Origin: Nostoc sp. JL33
GTDB lineage: Bacteria > Cyanobacteriota > Cyanobacteriia > Cyanobacteriales > Nostocaceae
Direction of reading: 5' to 3'
Length of the DNA: 64,000 nt
NCBI RefSeq assembly: GCF_017114985.1
Contig: NZ_JABXKP010000096.1
Coordinates: 69,342 to 133,341 of the forward strand
The first letter of the stretch is position 1. Every line of letters starts with the position of its first letter. The notes below the pieces were generated by a model that had not been told where the DNA came from, did no database searches, and worked only from the letters and a program-made list of their open reading frames with translations. Of this stretch, positions 1 through 9,086 are shown one piece after another. A program made the position numbers and the translations under genes.

Positions 1-231
1 AATCAGAAGGCAAAGCTAAAAAACCTCTGATTCCCAACAGTGAATAGAATCATGTCACTGCTACCAATTAAGAATCAGAAGGCAAAGCTAAAAAACCTCT
101 GATTCCCAACAGTGAATAAAATCCTGTCACTGCTACCAATTAAAAATCAGAAGGCAAAGCTAAAAAACCTCTGATTCCCAACAGTGAATAGAATCATGTC
201 ACTGCTACCAATTAAGAATCAGAGTCAAGCC
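1..231 (+). repeat. 72-bp tandem repeat, three full copies plus a partial fourth
   Basis: Copies begin at 1, 73, 145 and 217, and each is exactly 72 bp (24 codons). Copies 1 and 3 are identical over what can be compared, and copy 2 has a few substitutions. Each full copy carries a GTG-initiated mini-ORF that runs into the next copy and would encode a 20-residue peptide containing SLLPIKNQ, ending at TGA; in the last copy the frame instead stays open into the first crystallin-like gene. A single related unit lies before the second gene (about 830-915). The array starts at the window edge, so it may extend further left. Confidence 0.9.
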
Positions 232-285
232 AAACCAGTGATTGCCTTCAGTTCAAGCTCAAATTTGAAATTTCGGAGAGAAACA

Positions 286-648
286 ATGTCTAACATCAAC
301 AACTACGGAGTAGATATAAACAATAAAACTTTAGCAGAATTGAGCTTCAGCGCAGTGAAAGAACTTAGCGATGAGGTTGCTGCTACTTGTAGTGGAGGTA
401 GTGTAAGTCTATTCCGGGATGGTAACTTTAAGGGAGGGGGTATAAGGTTTTCTAACAGTGATGCCAACCTATCTAATAACAATTTCAACGACGCAACCTC
501 ATCTATTGTTATTACAGGGAATCAAAAATGGAGGTTTTATAAAAATGCAAACTTTAAAGGGCCGTCTGTAACTTTGGGACGAGGACGATACCCTAGAGTT
601 TCTGGAGGATTAAACGATTCAATTACTTCTCTCAAACGGATATCATAA
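286..648 (+). CDS. Double-glycine-leader secreted protein with beta/gamma-crystallin domain (paralogue 1)
   Basis: This 120-residue protein has an N-terminal leader of about 38 residues ending in ATCSGG, the double-glycine site cut by C39 peptidases. The mature part of about 82 residues resembles one beta/gamma-crystallin domain of two Greek keys. It has two intact calcium motifs of the form [ND][ND]xx[ST]S, NDATSS at residues 68-73 and NDSITS at 110-115. I chose the ATG at 286 because GGAGAG lies just upstream. The frame is open back to a GTG at 184, and that extension is similar in the paralogue, including synonymous differences, so a longer leader is possible. The C39 exporter downstream is the likely processing and export route. 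The function of the exported protein (calcium-binding matrix protein, toxin or signal) is unknown. Confidence 0.8.
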   Translation: MSNINNYGVDINNKTLAELSFSAVKELSDEVAATCSGGSVSLFRDGNFKGGGIRFSNSDANLSNNNFNDATSSIVITGNQKWRFYKNANFKGPSVTLGRGRYPRVSGGLNDSITSLKRIS

Positions 649-698
649 ATTTGACTTCTGTGCATCCGTTCTAGTAACTTTGCTTAGATAGTAAAATA

Positions 699-735
699 GC
701 CTCAGAATATTCATTCATTTCTGAGGCATTTTCCT
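699..735 (+). terminator. Intrinsic terminator-like hairpin after paralogue 1
   Basis: A perfect 9-bp stem (699-707 with 719-727) encloses an 11-nt loop and is followed by ATTTTCC, a short T-rich tail. It lies 50 bp past the stop of the first crystallin-like gene, so the two paralogues are probably separate transcription units or differently expressed. Confidence 0.6.
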
Positions 736-972
736 ATTTCATGCCTCTGTTAAAACTTCCCTTATTCCCTCTCTAATTTGCAATAGAGATGCCACAGGTG
801 GAGTAAGAGCTTTTGCCAACTATCATCCGATTAACAATCAGAAGGCAAAGCTAAAAACCTCTGATTTACAGCTGTGAATAAACCAATCTCACTGCTACCA
901 ATTAACAATCAGAAGGAAGAAAACAAGCTTACCTTCAGTTCAAACCCCAATCTAAAACTCAGGGGAAAAACA

Positions 973-1332
973 ATGTCTAACATCAATAACCACGGAGTAG
1001 ATATGAACAACAAGCAAATCAAAGACCTCTACAGCATCGAAGCTGTGCAAGACCTTTCCCATGAAGCTGCTGCCACTATTAGTGGTGGTGCCTTAGACTT
1101 TTCCGACAAGAAGGATGGTGAAGGAGTGCGGCTAAATAATATCACAAACGCACGACGCAGTTTAGGCAGCTTTAACAATAGAGCATCTTGGTACGAGGTG
1201 ACGGGTAAAAGAGATTGGATTGTCTACACTGGTGAGAAATTCACAGGTAAATCAAGGCGTCTGAAAGCAGGTACAAAAGGTAACTTCACCGGCCCTTTTA
1301 ACAACGACATCGCGTCTGTCAAACTTGCATAA
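973..1332 (+). CDS. Double-glycine-leader secreted protein with beta/gamma-crystallin domain (paralogue 2)
   Basis: This 119-residue protein is a paralogue of the previous gene, with a nearly identical leader start (MSNINNxGVD) and a cleavage site ATISGG ending at residue 39, which leaves a mature protein of about 80 residues. The Greek-key layout is kept, but the calcium motifs are degenerate: NNRASW at 68-73 ends in Trp instead of Ser, and the C-terminal one reads NNDIAS. The two secreted proteins may therefore differ in calcium binding. An A+G-rich RBS (AGGGG) precedes the ATG at 973. A GTG at 874 in frame would give a 152-residue product with the same SLLPIxNQ start as paralogue 1. It sits upstream of the C39 exporter and is a likely substrate. 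Confidence 0.8.
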   Translation: MSNINNHGVDMNNKQIKDLYSIEAVQDLSHEAAATISGGALDFSDKKDGEGVRLNNITNARRSLGSFNNRASWYEVTGKRDWIVYTGEKFTGKSRRLKAGTKGNFTGPFNNDIASVKLA

Positions 1333-1441
1333 TCAGCTCTGGTCTATTTCATACCGTGTACTCGAATCCTTCAAAACCTAAAAGAGAAAAGAATGCTCTC
1401 ACCTTCGCTTTTAGCTGAGTAACATTCTTCTCTCCCAGTTC

Positions 1442-1474
1442 GTAGGGGCGAGGTCGTTTTCGCTCCTACTTTTT
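1442..1474 (+). terminator. Intrinsic terminator after paralogue 2
   Basis: A stem of 10 bp with one mismatch (1442-1451 with 1460-1469) has an 8-nt loop and is followed directly by TTTTT at 1470-1474. It would separate the precursor gene from the exporter gene that starts at 1618. Confidence 0.7.
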
Positions 1475-1566
1475 CATTCATATCAAGATAGCACAAATAA
1501 ACGTAAACGGTGTTAACAGTCATCAGTTATCAGTTATTAGGTAGGAAACGGACTCGTCCACCTCTT

Positions 1567-1604
1567 GTTAACTGCGGCTGGTACTGTTAACTGCGGCTGG
1601 TACT
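1567..1604 (+). repeat. Perfect 19-bp direct duplication before the exporter gene
   Basis: Two head-to-tail copies of a 19-bp unit lie at 1567-1585 and 1586-1604, 13 bp before the exporter start codon. It may be a replication-slippage duplication or a paired regulatory site; no SD sequence is visible here. Confidence 0.85.
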
Positions 1605-1617
1605 GATTTTTTAAACA

Positions 1618-3810
1618 ATGAAATACTACAGCATATTGCAACACAGTGAAGAAGATTGTGGTGCAGCAAGCCTAGCCACGATCGCCAAATACTACGGACG
1701 CACCTTTGCCCTCAATCGCGTGCGAGAAGCAGTGGGCACGGGAACGCGAGGAACTACACTATTAGGTTTAAAGCGGGGAGCAGAAACCCTCGGATTCCAT
1801 GCCCGTCAAGTTCAAGCTACCCCAGAACTGCTTGAGAAATTAAATGAAGTCCCCTTACCAGGGATCATTCATTGGAAAGGCTACCACTGGGTAGTATTAT
1901 ACGGGAAAAAGGGGAAAAAATATGTCATCTCTGACCCTGCCTTCGGCATCTTGTACCTCACCTCCCAGGAGTTAATCGCGGGTTGGAGTGATGGTGTGAT
2001 GCTGCTGCTGATGCCAGACGATAGCCGCTTCTATGAGCAAGGGGAAGATAAAATTGGCGGCTTTGGGCGCTTTTTTGCCCGCGTCTTGCCATATCGTAAT
2101 CTTTTGGTTCAGGCGATCGCTATCAACTTCGCGATCGGGCTGTTGTCCCTGGCTTCCCCTTTAATGATGCAACTCCTCACCGATGACGTGCTAGTGCGGG
2201 GAGATACCCAACTGCTAACAACGGTGGCAATTGGTGTCATTGCCATGAACCTAATTCAAAGTGCCATTGGTTTAGTACAATCTCACCTGATTGGTCATTT
2301 TGCTCAACGGTTGCAATACGGACTAATTCTAGAATACGGCCGAAAACTGTTGCGCTTACCCCTATCATATTTTGAAGCACGTCGCAGTGGGGAAGTCGTT
2401 AGCCGGATTGCTGATGTTCATACCATCAATAATCTAGTTTCCCAAATTGTCCTTGGTTTACCCAGTCAATTTTTTGTGGCTCTGGTTTCCTTGGGTTTCA
2501 TGCTCTTCTATAGTTGGCAACTGACTCTAGGTTCCCTCGCCGCCTTTGCGATCGTCACTCTTGTCAATCTGCTTTTTCTTCCCGCCTTGCGCCAGAAAAC
2601 CCGCAGCCTGATCGTTAAAGGTACGGAAAATCAAGGCTTTTTAGTCGAAACCTTTCACGGTGTTCAAGTCCTCAAAACCACCCAAGCGACTCCTCAAGCT
2701 TGGCAAGAATATCAGACAAATTTTGGTCGCCTTGCTAACTTAGACTGGACTACGATGAAGTTGGAGCTTTACAGCAGCACAGTCACTAGTATTCTTTCGC
2801 ATTTGACGAGTATTGGCATACTCTGGTTAGGTTCTAGCTTGGTGATTAATCAGACATTATCCATCGGTCAACTGCTGGCGTACAGTGGTATGAGTGGCAG
2901 CTTTCTTGGCTTTTTAGAGTCAGCAGTCGGGCTAATTGATGAATTTATCACTGCTCAAATTGTTGTTCAACGCTTGACAGAAGTGATAGATGCTACCCCA
3001 GAAGATGAAAATGACTTTAAAAAACCTTGGGCAGAAATTCCTGGCAATGCAGATATTAGTTGTTCTCAAGTTAACTTTCATCATCCTGGTAGAACTGACC
3101 TGTTAGAAAATTTTTCTTTAAGTATCCCTGGTGGTAAAGTAATAGCCTTAATCGGTCAATCTGGCTGTGGTAAAAGCTCCTTCGGCAAATTAATTACTGG
3201 TTTATATCAGGTTCAATCTGGTAATATCCGTTATGGTTTATACAACCAGCAAGACTTATCTTTAGATTGTTTGCGACAGCAAGTCGTATTGGTTCCCCAA
3301 GAGCCTCATTTTTGGAGCCGTTCAATTGTTGAAAATTTTCACTTTAGTTATCCCAACATTAGTTTTGAAGAGATAGTCCTTGCTTGCCAAATTGCTGGTG
3401 CAGATGAATTCATTAGCAAATTGCCCGATAAATATCAAACTGTTTTAGGCGAATTTGGTGCAAATATTTCTGGCGGACAAAGGCAGAGATTAGCGATCGC
3501 TAGAGCAATTGTTACTGACCCACCTGTATTAATTTTAGATGAATCCACAGGCGCTCTTGACCCAGTAAGTGAAACCAAAGTTTTGGATAGATTACTTAAT
3601 CACCGTCAAGGTAAAACCACAATTATGATTAGCCACCGTCCTCAAGTTATCAAACGGGCTGATTGGATTGTGTTGCTAGAAAATGGACGCTTAAAAATTC
3701 AAGGGACTCCAGAAGAATTACGTCAGATTCCGGGAGAGCATTTAAGCTTTATTGATGAGATTTATCCTTCTCAGAATGGTTTTAAATCTTCTTTGGTTCT
3801 GCGGAATTAG
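1618..3810 (+). CDS. Peptidase-containing ABC transporter (C39 peptidase-TMD-NBD, PCAT family)
   Basis: This 730-residue exporter would cleave double-glycine leaders and pump the cargo across the inner membrane. Residues 1-125 form a C39 peptidase with the full catalytic set: Cys14 in EEDCGAAS, Gln8 for the oxyanion hole, His90 in YHWVVL and Asp106 in SDPAFG. A six-helix ABC membrane domain spans about 160-440. The ATPase domain has Walker A GQSGCGKSS (about 513), signature SGGQRQR (about 618), Walker B LILDES (about 640) and an H-loop ISHR. It follows two genes with matching GG leaders and is followed 38 bp later by the HlyD adaptor. An outer-membrane TolC partner is not encoded here. There is no sign of decay. 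Confidence 0.93.
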   Translation: MKYYSILQHSEEDCGAASLATIAKYYGRTFALNRVREAVGTGTRGTTLLGLKRGAETLGFHARQVQATPELLEKLNEVPLPGIIHWKGYHWVVLYGKKGKKYVISDPAFGILYLTSQELIAGWSDGVMLLLMPDDSRFYEQGEDKIGGFGRFFARVLPYRNLLVQAIAINFAIGLLSLASPLMMQLLTDDVLVRGDTQLLTTVAIGVIAMNLIQSAIGLVQSHLIGHFAQRLQYGLILEYGRKLLRLPLSYFEARRSGEVVSRIADVHTINNLVSQIVLGLPSQFFVALVSLGFMLFYSWQLTLGSLAAFAIVTLVNLLFLPALRQKTRSLIVKGTENQGFLVETFHGVQVLKTTQATPQAWQEYQTNFGRLANLDWTTMKLELYSSTVTSILSHLTSIGILWLGSSLVINQTLSIGQLLAYSGMSGSFLGFLESAVGLIDEFITAQIVVQRLTEVIDATPEDENDFKKPWAEIPGNADISCSQVNFHHPGRTDLLENFSLSIPGGKVIALIGQSGCGKSSFGKLITGLYQVQSGNIRYGLYNQQDLSLDCLRQQVVLVPQEPHFWSRSIVENFHFSYPNISFEEIVLACQIAGADEFISKLPDKYQTVLGEFGANISGGQRQRLAIARAIVTDPPVLILDESTGALDPVSETKVLDRLLNHRQGKTTIMISHRPQVIKRADWIVLLENGRLKIQGTPEELRQIPGEHLSFIDEIYPSQNGFKSSLVLRN

Positions 3811-3848
3811 TTAATGGTTATTGAGCATTTTACATATACTCAGGATTT

Positions 3849-5351
3849 ATGATTAGTAACTCTCAAAAAATTTTTTTACCCTTAGTTCAAGACAACGACT
3901 TTCTCCCACCAATTAGCCGTTGGACTACATTTGGCGGACTATTTATCGTGTTTGCCTTGTCGTTAGCTCTTCCTGTGGCTGCGGTTGTTAAATATAAAGT
4001 TACCGTCATTGGGCAAGCGGTTGTCCGTCCTGCGGGTGAATTGCCAATTGTGCAGGCTGCGATCGAAGGACAGGTAATGCAGATTTATGTCAAAGAAAAT
4101 CAAACGCTGCAAAAAGGAGATATAATCGCCACTATTGATGACTCTCGACTGCAAACGAAAAAAAACGAGCTGCAAACCAATATTCGACAAGCTAGGTTAC
4201 AACTAATTCAAACCGTTCCTCAAATTAATGCAATAGATAGTCAAATTCGTGCTGAAAACGATCGCACTAATCGGACTATCGCCTCTGCGAAAGCGGAATT
4301 GCAAGGACGCGATCGCGATCATCAAGACAAAAATATTACCAGTATCACTGAACTCCAAGAAGCATCAGCCAATGTCAAAATGGCTCAAGAAGAATTATAT
4401 GCAGGGCAAGCACAGTTAGAATCAGCATTAGCTAATCTCCACGCGACTGAGGCGGCTTTAGGAGCAGCGACATCAAAGCAGAACCGATATGAAAGTGCCG
4501 CTAAACAAGGGGCATTATCTCGCGATCAATTGGAAGAAGTACAGCTGGCTGTGAAACAGCAGGAACAAGCTGTACAGGCGCAAAAAGCAACTTATAAGGC
4601 CCAAGAAAAAACAAATGAACGGCTAAAACAAGCTGTTTTAGGAGCTATTGCTAAACGCGATCGCGCTCAAGTAGCTCTCAACCCAAGCAATGCAGAGGTA
4701 GCAATGGCGACTGAACACATTGCTCAAGAAAAAGCCTCTGGGGAAGTGAATAAAGCAACTTTAGAAAGAGAACGTCAAACACTTATAAAGGAGAAAATTG
4801 AAACTGAAAAACAATTAGAGCGCCAAGAGAACGAACTCAAGCAAGCTGAAATCGACCTGAAGCAAACTACTATTACCGCAACAGCAGACGGGATTATTTC
4901 CAAGCTAAATTTGAGAAACCCCGGTCAAACTCTCCGTGCAGGGGAGGAAGTTGTCCAAATTGTTCCCAGTCATGCGCCTTTAGTTATTAAAGCAGCTGTC
5001 GGTTCTCAGGAAAAAAATAAGATAAAAATCGGTCAAAAGGTGCAAATGCGAGTCACAGCTTGTCCTTATCCCGATTACGGTACTCTCAAAGGCAAAGTGA
5101 AAACGATTTCCCCGGATGCTGTTAGTCCGCAAAAAAATGATGCAGATGCTGATACAAACTCTACCCCCAAAGCAACTGCTATAGGCGCTTTTTACGAAGT
5201 CACAATTGAACCAGAAAAACTTGCTTTAGGTCGCACTACAAAGAAATGTCAAATTCAATTGGGTATGGATGGCAGAGTTGATATTATTACCCGCGAAGAA
5301 ACTGTTCTGCAATTTTTACTCCGCAAGGCAAGGTTAATGACGGATTTTTGA
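3849..5351 (+). CDS. HlyD-family periplasmic adaptor of the C39 exporter
   Basis: This 500-residue membrane-fusion protein should link the inner-membrane exporter to an outer-membrane TolC-type channel. It has a short cytoplasmic N-terminus, one membrane segment at about 27-48, a first biotinyl-lipoyl half near 65-100 (VVRPAGELPIVQAAIEGQV), a long Gln/Glu/Ala-rich coiled-coil hairpin at about 105-340, the second lipoyl half near 345-380 (TADGIISKLNLRNPGQ) and a beta-barrel to the C-terminus. It lies 38 bp after the exporter gene in the same direction, the usual PCAT-HlyD pair. Confidence 0.9.
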   Translation: MISNSQKIFLPLVQDNDFLPPISRWTTFGGLFIVFALSLALPVAAVVKYKVTVIGQAVVRPAGELPIVQAAIEGQVMQIYVKENQTLQKGDIIATIDDSRLQTKKNELQTNIRQARLQLIQTVPQINAIDSQIRAENDRTNRTIASAKAELQGRDRDHQDKNITSITELQEASANVKMAQEELYAGQAQLESALANLHATEAALGAATSKQNRYESAAKQGALSRDQLEEVQLAVKQQEQAVQAQKATYKAQEKTNERLKQAVLGAIAKRDRAQVALNPSNAEVAMATEHIAQEKASGEVNKATLERERQTLIKEKIETEKQLERQENELKQAEIDLKQTTITATADGIISKLNLRNPGQTLRAGEEVVQIVPSHAPLVIKAAVGSQEKNKIKIGQKVQMRVTACPYPDYGTLKGKVKTISPDAVSPQKNDADADTNSTPKATAIGAFYEVTIEPEKLALGRTTKKCQIQLGMDGRVDIITREETVLQFLLRKARLMTDF

Positions 5352-5389
5352 AATCGTCAATCGTTATTTTTCAGTTGTAAAGGAAAATT

Positions 5390-7774
5390 TTATTCAACTA
5401 AGGGTTGTGAAATCGTGAAAAATTCCTGACGGCGTTGAATCAACACAACAACACCGCTTGCAACCACAGCAAAGGCAGAAGGAATAAATGGCAACCATAG
5501 CCCTTGTTTTAAAAGAGCGATCGCACAAACTCCATATAAAGTGACAACTATCGCAAAGATGGCGCATCCCTTATTTGACAGCGAACGAACGCGCCAAAGA
5601 ATCAGACTCCCAACTACAGACCAGCCGCATATCCAGAGAATATCGCCCCAGTAAGGCAAAACCCAAAGAATTGGACGTTGGTCTAAAACTGCACTCAAAA
5701 CTTGGCTAACCATTTGCGCTTGGATAAATACCCCTGATATTTCTTGGTAATCTTGCTGTCCAGTACTGTAGGGAGTTGACCAAGTATCGCTGATAGTGTT
5801 AGCTGTCACTCCAATGATCACTACCTTATCTTTAAGTAGATCAGCATTAACTTTATTGCTCAATATATCTTCAAGGGAAACTCTTATAAAATCAGTATTA
5901 CGGTAATTGACAAGTATTTGATTTCCGCCTAAATTAACTCCTTGTTCATAGCCACCACTGCGACCAGGTTTTAAGCGTTTAAATACTTTAGAGCCAAACT
6001 GTACATAATCTTCATTAAATTTAGGTTGAATATTTTCGGAAGATAAGTAACGAGCAGCTAATTGCAACGAGAGCGAATAAGGCGTTGTACAAGTCGAAGA
6101 AGGTTCTTGTGCCATCATCAAAATTTGGCGACGCATGATCCCATCTGGGTCTTGAATTGCATCCGTAAAACCCTGGCGTTCTACAGGTACTTCTTTTGGA
6201 GGTTTAACACCTTGGGGGTCATATTTACTATCGCGGCTTTTGCAGACAGCAACAACATTATCTTTACTAAGTTCAGTAGAAACCTGTATTGGATTTAATT
6301 TATTTGGGGGGTCGGCAAAGTCTCTATAAATATCTAATCCAATAATTCGCGGTTGATACTTTTGTAATTGCTTAAGTAATGTCGCTAAGGTGCTATCCGA
6401 AATTGATTTCAACCCTAGCGTTTTTTCTTGTCGAGATTGAATATCTTTTTCAGTGATTTCTACAATTATCAACCTTGGATCTGGGTCTTCATTAGGCCGC
6501 AGTCGCAGTATTTGGTCAAAAGTTTGCAGTTCGATTTTCTCAAAGACTCCCAAATATTTCAAACCTATTGTTGAAATAGCCACAATCAAACTACTAAGTA
6601 GTACAGTCCTAAGTTTAGATTTTGGTGTCGCAATTTTACCTTTTGTTGGAACTTCACCGACAAATTTAGTATGATCAAAATTGCCACATAGTTCTTGCCA
6701 CGTAGTCGGAACAGTTGTTGGATTTTGATAGATGACTGGTAACCAACTGGCACAAGGAAATTTATTTTCTAATCCTTGAAGTCTTTCTCGTGCTTCTCGC
6801 ACAGCCAAGTAAAATGGTTTATTACCTGCAAAGGCGATAAGAAAGTGTTTTAAAAACTCCTGTGCTATGAAATCTGGCACACCTTCCCGCATTACAATCA
6901 TTTGGGAAATGTTTAAATCAGCTAAATTTCGTGCTAAACCAATTCCGTCACAAGAATTGAAAATTGCCAATTTTAAACCGCGTGTAATTGCTGCTTTAAG
7001 AGCATTTTTAAACTGCAAAATTGTCAAATTTTCTGTTTGATTGATGCAAATTTCCCCTATCTCTCCGTCAGCAAGACTAGCGCTATGTCCGGCAAAAAAT
7101 AGAATATCCCAGCCCTGATTCCATAGATACTCGTCAAGTTTTTGCCGTGTTGGTTCGACAAGAAACGTGGTTTGGGCATCTGTTAAACCTTGTAACAAAG
7201 AGCGGTCTTTATCAATATCAATACCAACTCTGTTGCCTAGAATTGCCAAAATTTTGACTTTACCTGTGGGAGATTTTTGTAATACCTGAGGAGATGCATA
7301 CTGATGATTGCTCAAAGCTAGTTCCGCTTTGGGGTAATCTTCAAAAAAATTCCACAGACGCCAAGGCAACCGATGCAGTAGAACTATATCCGTTTCAATA
7401 ATGACTCTAATTTCATCATCCCGACTGAGTAGAGTCCGTAACTGCCGCTCAATATTCTGAAATGAGTCAAATTTCAACCAAGCATTGATATTTGCTTGTA
7501 GCTGTTGACACACTTGATCGAAGTCATTCACAGAAATATTAGTTATGTCTTGCGAATGTACTTTTATACGTTGATTGCTACCAAAATGTTGATGGACAGC
7601 TGCATAGAGTAACTGCCATCTGCGGTAGAGTTCGCTTAGTTCTGGTACTGCTGGCAGACTCCCTGTTAATTTCACGGGTACAAATTGGTTATGATGCCAA
7701 AGTTGAGCCGTGACAACAGGAAATCCTTGATTTAAATCTCCTCCCAAGAAGCTGAAGACGACTAGTTTACTCAT
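5390..7774 (-). CDS. CHAT-CHASE2 membrane protein (caspase-like protease fused to an extracytoplasmic sensor)
   Basis: This protein has 794 residues. Residues about 150-350 form a CHAT (caspase HetF-associated with TPR) domain with the probable catalytic dyad His230 in FFAGHS and Cys275 in FNSCDG. A membrane segment at about 390-409 leads into a CHASE2 domain (about 412-690, with RPNEDPDPRLIIVEITEKDI near its start and KDKVVIIGVTA near its end). Three further hydrophobic segments lie at about 709-780. The predicted topology puts the CHAT protease in the cytoplasm and the sensor outside. CHASE2 normally precedes kinases or cyclases, but here no C-terminal output domain exists, so the N-terminal CHAT domain is the obvious output. 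It is the last gene of a likely three-gene operon with a DUF1822 gene and a sigma-like gene. The substrate is unknown. Confidence 0.88.
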   Translation of the reverse strand: MSKLVVFSFLGGDLNQGFPVVTAQLWHHNQFVPVKLTGSLPAVPELSELYRRWQLLYAAVHQHFGSNQRIKVHSQDITNISVNDFDQVCQQLQANINAWLKFDSFQNIERQLRTLLSRDDEIRVIIETDIVLLHRLPWRLWNFFEDYPKAELALSNHQYASPQVLQKSPTGKVKILAILGNRVGIDIDKDRSLLQGLTDAQTTFLVEPTRQKLDEYLWNQGWDILFFAGHSASLADGEIGEICINQTENLTILQFKNALKAAITRGLKLAIFNSCDGIGLARNLADLNISQMIVMREGVPDFIAQEFLKHFLIAFAGNKPFYLAVREARERLQGLENKFPCASWLPVIYQNPTTVPTTWQELCGNFDHTKFVGEVPTKGKIATPKSKLRTVLLSSLIVAISTIGLKYLGVFEKIELQTFDQILRLRPNEDPDPRLIIVEITEKDIQSRQEKTLGLKSISDSTLATLLKQLQKYQPRIIGLDIYRDFADPPNKLNPIQVSTELSKDNVVAVCKSRDSKYDPQGVKPPKEVPVERQGFTDAIQDPDGIMRRQILMMAQEPSSTCTTPYSLSLQLAARYLSSENIQPKFNEDYVQFGSKVFKRLKPGRSGGYEQGVNLGGNQILVNYRNTDFIRVSLEDILSNKVNADLLKDKVVIIGVTANTISDTWSTPYSTGQQDYQEISGVFIQAQMVSQVLSAVLDQRPILWVLPYWGDILWICGWSVVGSLILWRVRSLSNKGCAIFAIVVTLYGVCAIALLKQGLWLPFIPSAFAVVASGVVVLIQRRQEFFTISQPLVE

Positions 7775-7879
7775 AAGTTAAGTGAATGCCATTCGTAATT
7801 AACTAATGACTAAATGAATGTTAATTCGACTCGGTTGGGCGCGGCTGTGAGAAAACCCGCCCAAGCTAGCTTTTAATAA

Positions 7880-9061
7880 CTAAATCACGAAATTCTCTGT
7901 TATCTGGCAACTATCAAGAGCAACCTGGATGCTAAAACATTCTCCCACTTCTGCATCAAAGAGTTTCAATTGCACGTAGATATCTTGAATACTGGCTTGT
8001 ACTTGTTGAATTATCTCCCCTTGATCTGAAAGTAAAACTAGCTTTATAGTAGCAGGTAAGTAAGGTTCATTATAAGCTGGATGTAGTTGCACGCGAATAC
8101 TAACTTGTTGGTTAGCCTCTGGTATTAAGGCAACTAATAAAATAACTTTTTGAGCCTCTATTTCCATTCCCAAGTCAATCAGCTTGGCGCGTTTGATAGC
8201 GACAGCATTTAACCCAAAAGAACTACGAAAATTAAAAGCTAGGCTACTGGAGTTTGGCTGAAAAAAAGTCTCTATAGCTTGCCAAGAAGCATCGTAAATC
8301 TGCTCCAGCCAACGAGTCAGATTCACTTGTACTTGGGAAAATTGCCGCAGCCTTTGTTGGTGCAAACGCTGCCGCCACTGTTCATCCTCTAGTAGCGCTC
8401 CCCAAGTTGTAAATGGTACTGCCAGTCTCGGAAATGTTACAGAGGAATTACTTAACCGTTGCACAAGGTTTTCTGCTTGAGCAGTCGATAATTGTGGGAG
8501 TGGAGCGATCGCAACTTTCATCTCCTCTGTTCCACAAAATTCGTAGGTCATCCAAAAAGCATTAAGGTCTTGAATTAAATACCGTGCATCTATACAATAA
8601 GTCCTATCTACTTGGTCATAGCGTGCCAGTAATTTAAGTTCTTGATGGGTTATGTAGCCCCAAATTCTTACCGACTCGCCATCTGCTGTGACTTGTACTG
8701 CTAAATAATAGTCTGCTGCCCAATTTGGAATGTCTACCCATTCTTGAGGAACTTCTAACTCGCTATCATCAATTGCCTCACTGGGAATTAAAACAACTCG
8801 CCTTTCCTTTAACAAAATTGCTGTGCCATTGACAAATTCCCAAAAAGCAGGAATACCAGGGGAACTGTACCAGATACTTGCTTCTGGAACATATTCAGCT
8901 TTTACCCAATTCAAAAACGCATAAAGGCAAATTTGATTTATGTAAGCACGCCAGCGACTGCTAGGTGTGGCGTAAATTTGGCTTTCTTGCCAAGAACTTG
9001 TCTGTAGTAATGGCGATATTTCTAACAATAGTTGTTTCGGGTCTGTAAAAGCAGAACTCAT
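7880..9061 (-). CDS. DUF1822 family protein
   Basis: This 393-residue protein is soluble by inspection, with no signal peptide or membrane helix. The N-terminal half, with W-rich segments such as WRAYINQICLYAFLNW (about residues 32-47), resembles the cyanobacterial DUF1822 family, whose function is unknown. The frame is open up to 9103, but I set the start at the ATG at 9061 because a strong AGGAGGT lies 7 bases upstream. That start leaves a 25-bp gap after the sigma-like gene instead of an overlap. It is sandwiched between a sigma-like factor and a CHAT protease, so it could be an adaptor, an anti-sigma-like partner or a protease substrate; that is inference only. Confidence 0.8.
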   Translation of the reverse strand: MSSAFTDPKQLLLEISPLLQTSSWQESQIYATPSSRWRAYINQICLYAFLNWVKAEYVPEASIWYSSPGIPAFWEFVNGTAILLKERRVVLIPSEAIDDSELEVPQEWVDIPNWAADYYLAVQVTADGESVRIWGYITHQELKLLARYDQVDRTYCIDARYLIQDLNAFWMTYEFCGTEEMKVAIAPLPQLSTAQAENLVQRLSNSSVTFPRLAVPFTTWGALLEDEQWRQRLHQQRLRQFSQVQVNLTRWLEQIYDASWQAIETFFQPNSSSLAFNFRSSFGLNAVAIKRAKLIDLGMEIEAQKVILLVALIPEANQQVSIRVQLHPAYNEPYLPATIKLVLLSDQGEIIQQVQASIQDIYVQLKLFDAEVGECFSIQVALDSCQITENFVI

Positions 9062-9086
9062 TTTTATTACCTCCTGTCTCATAACG

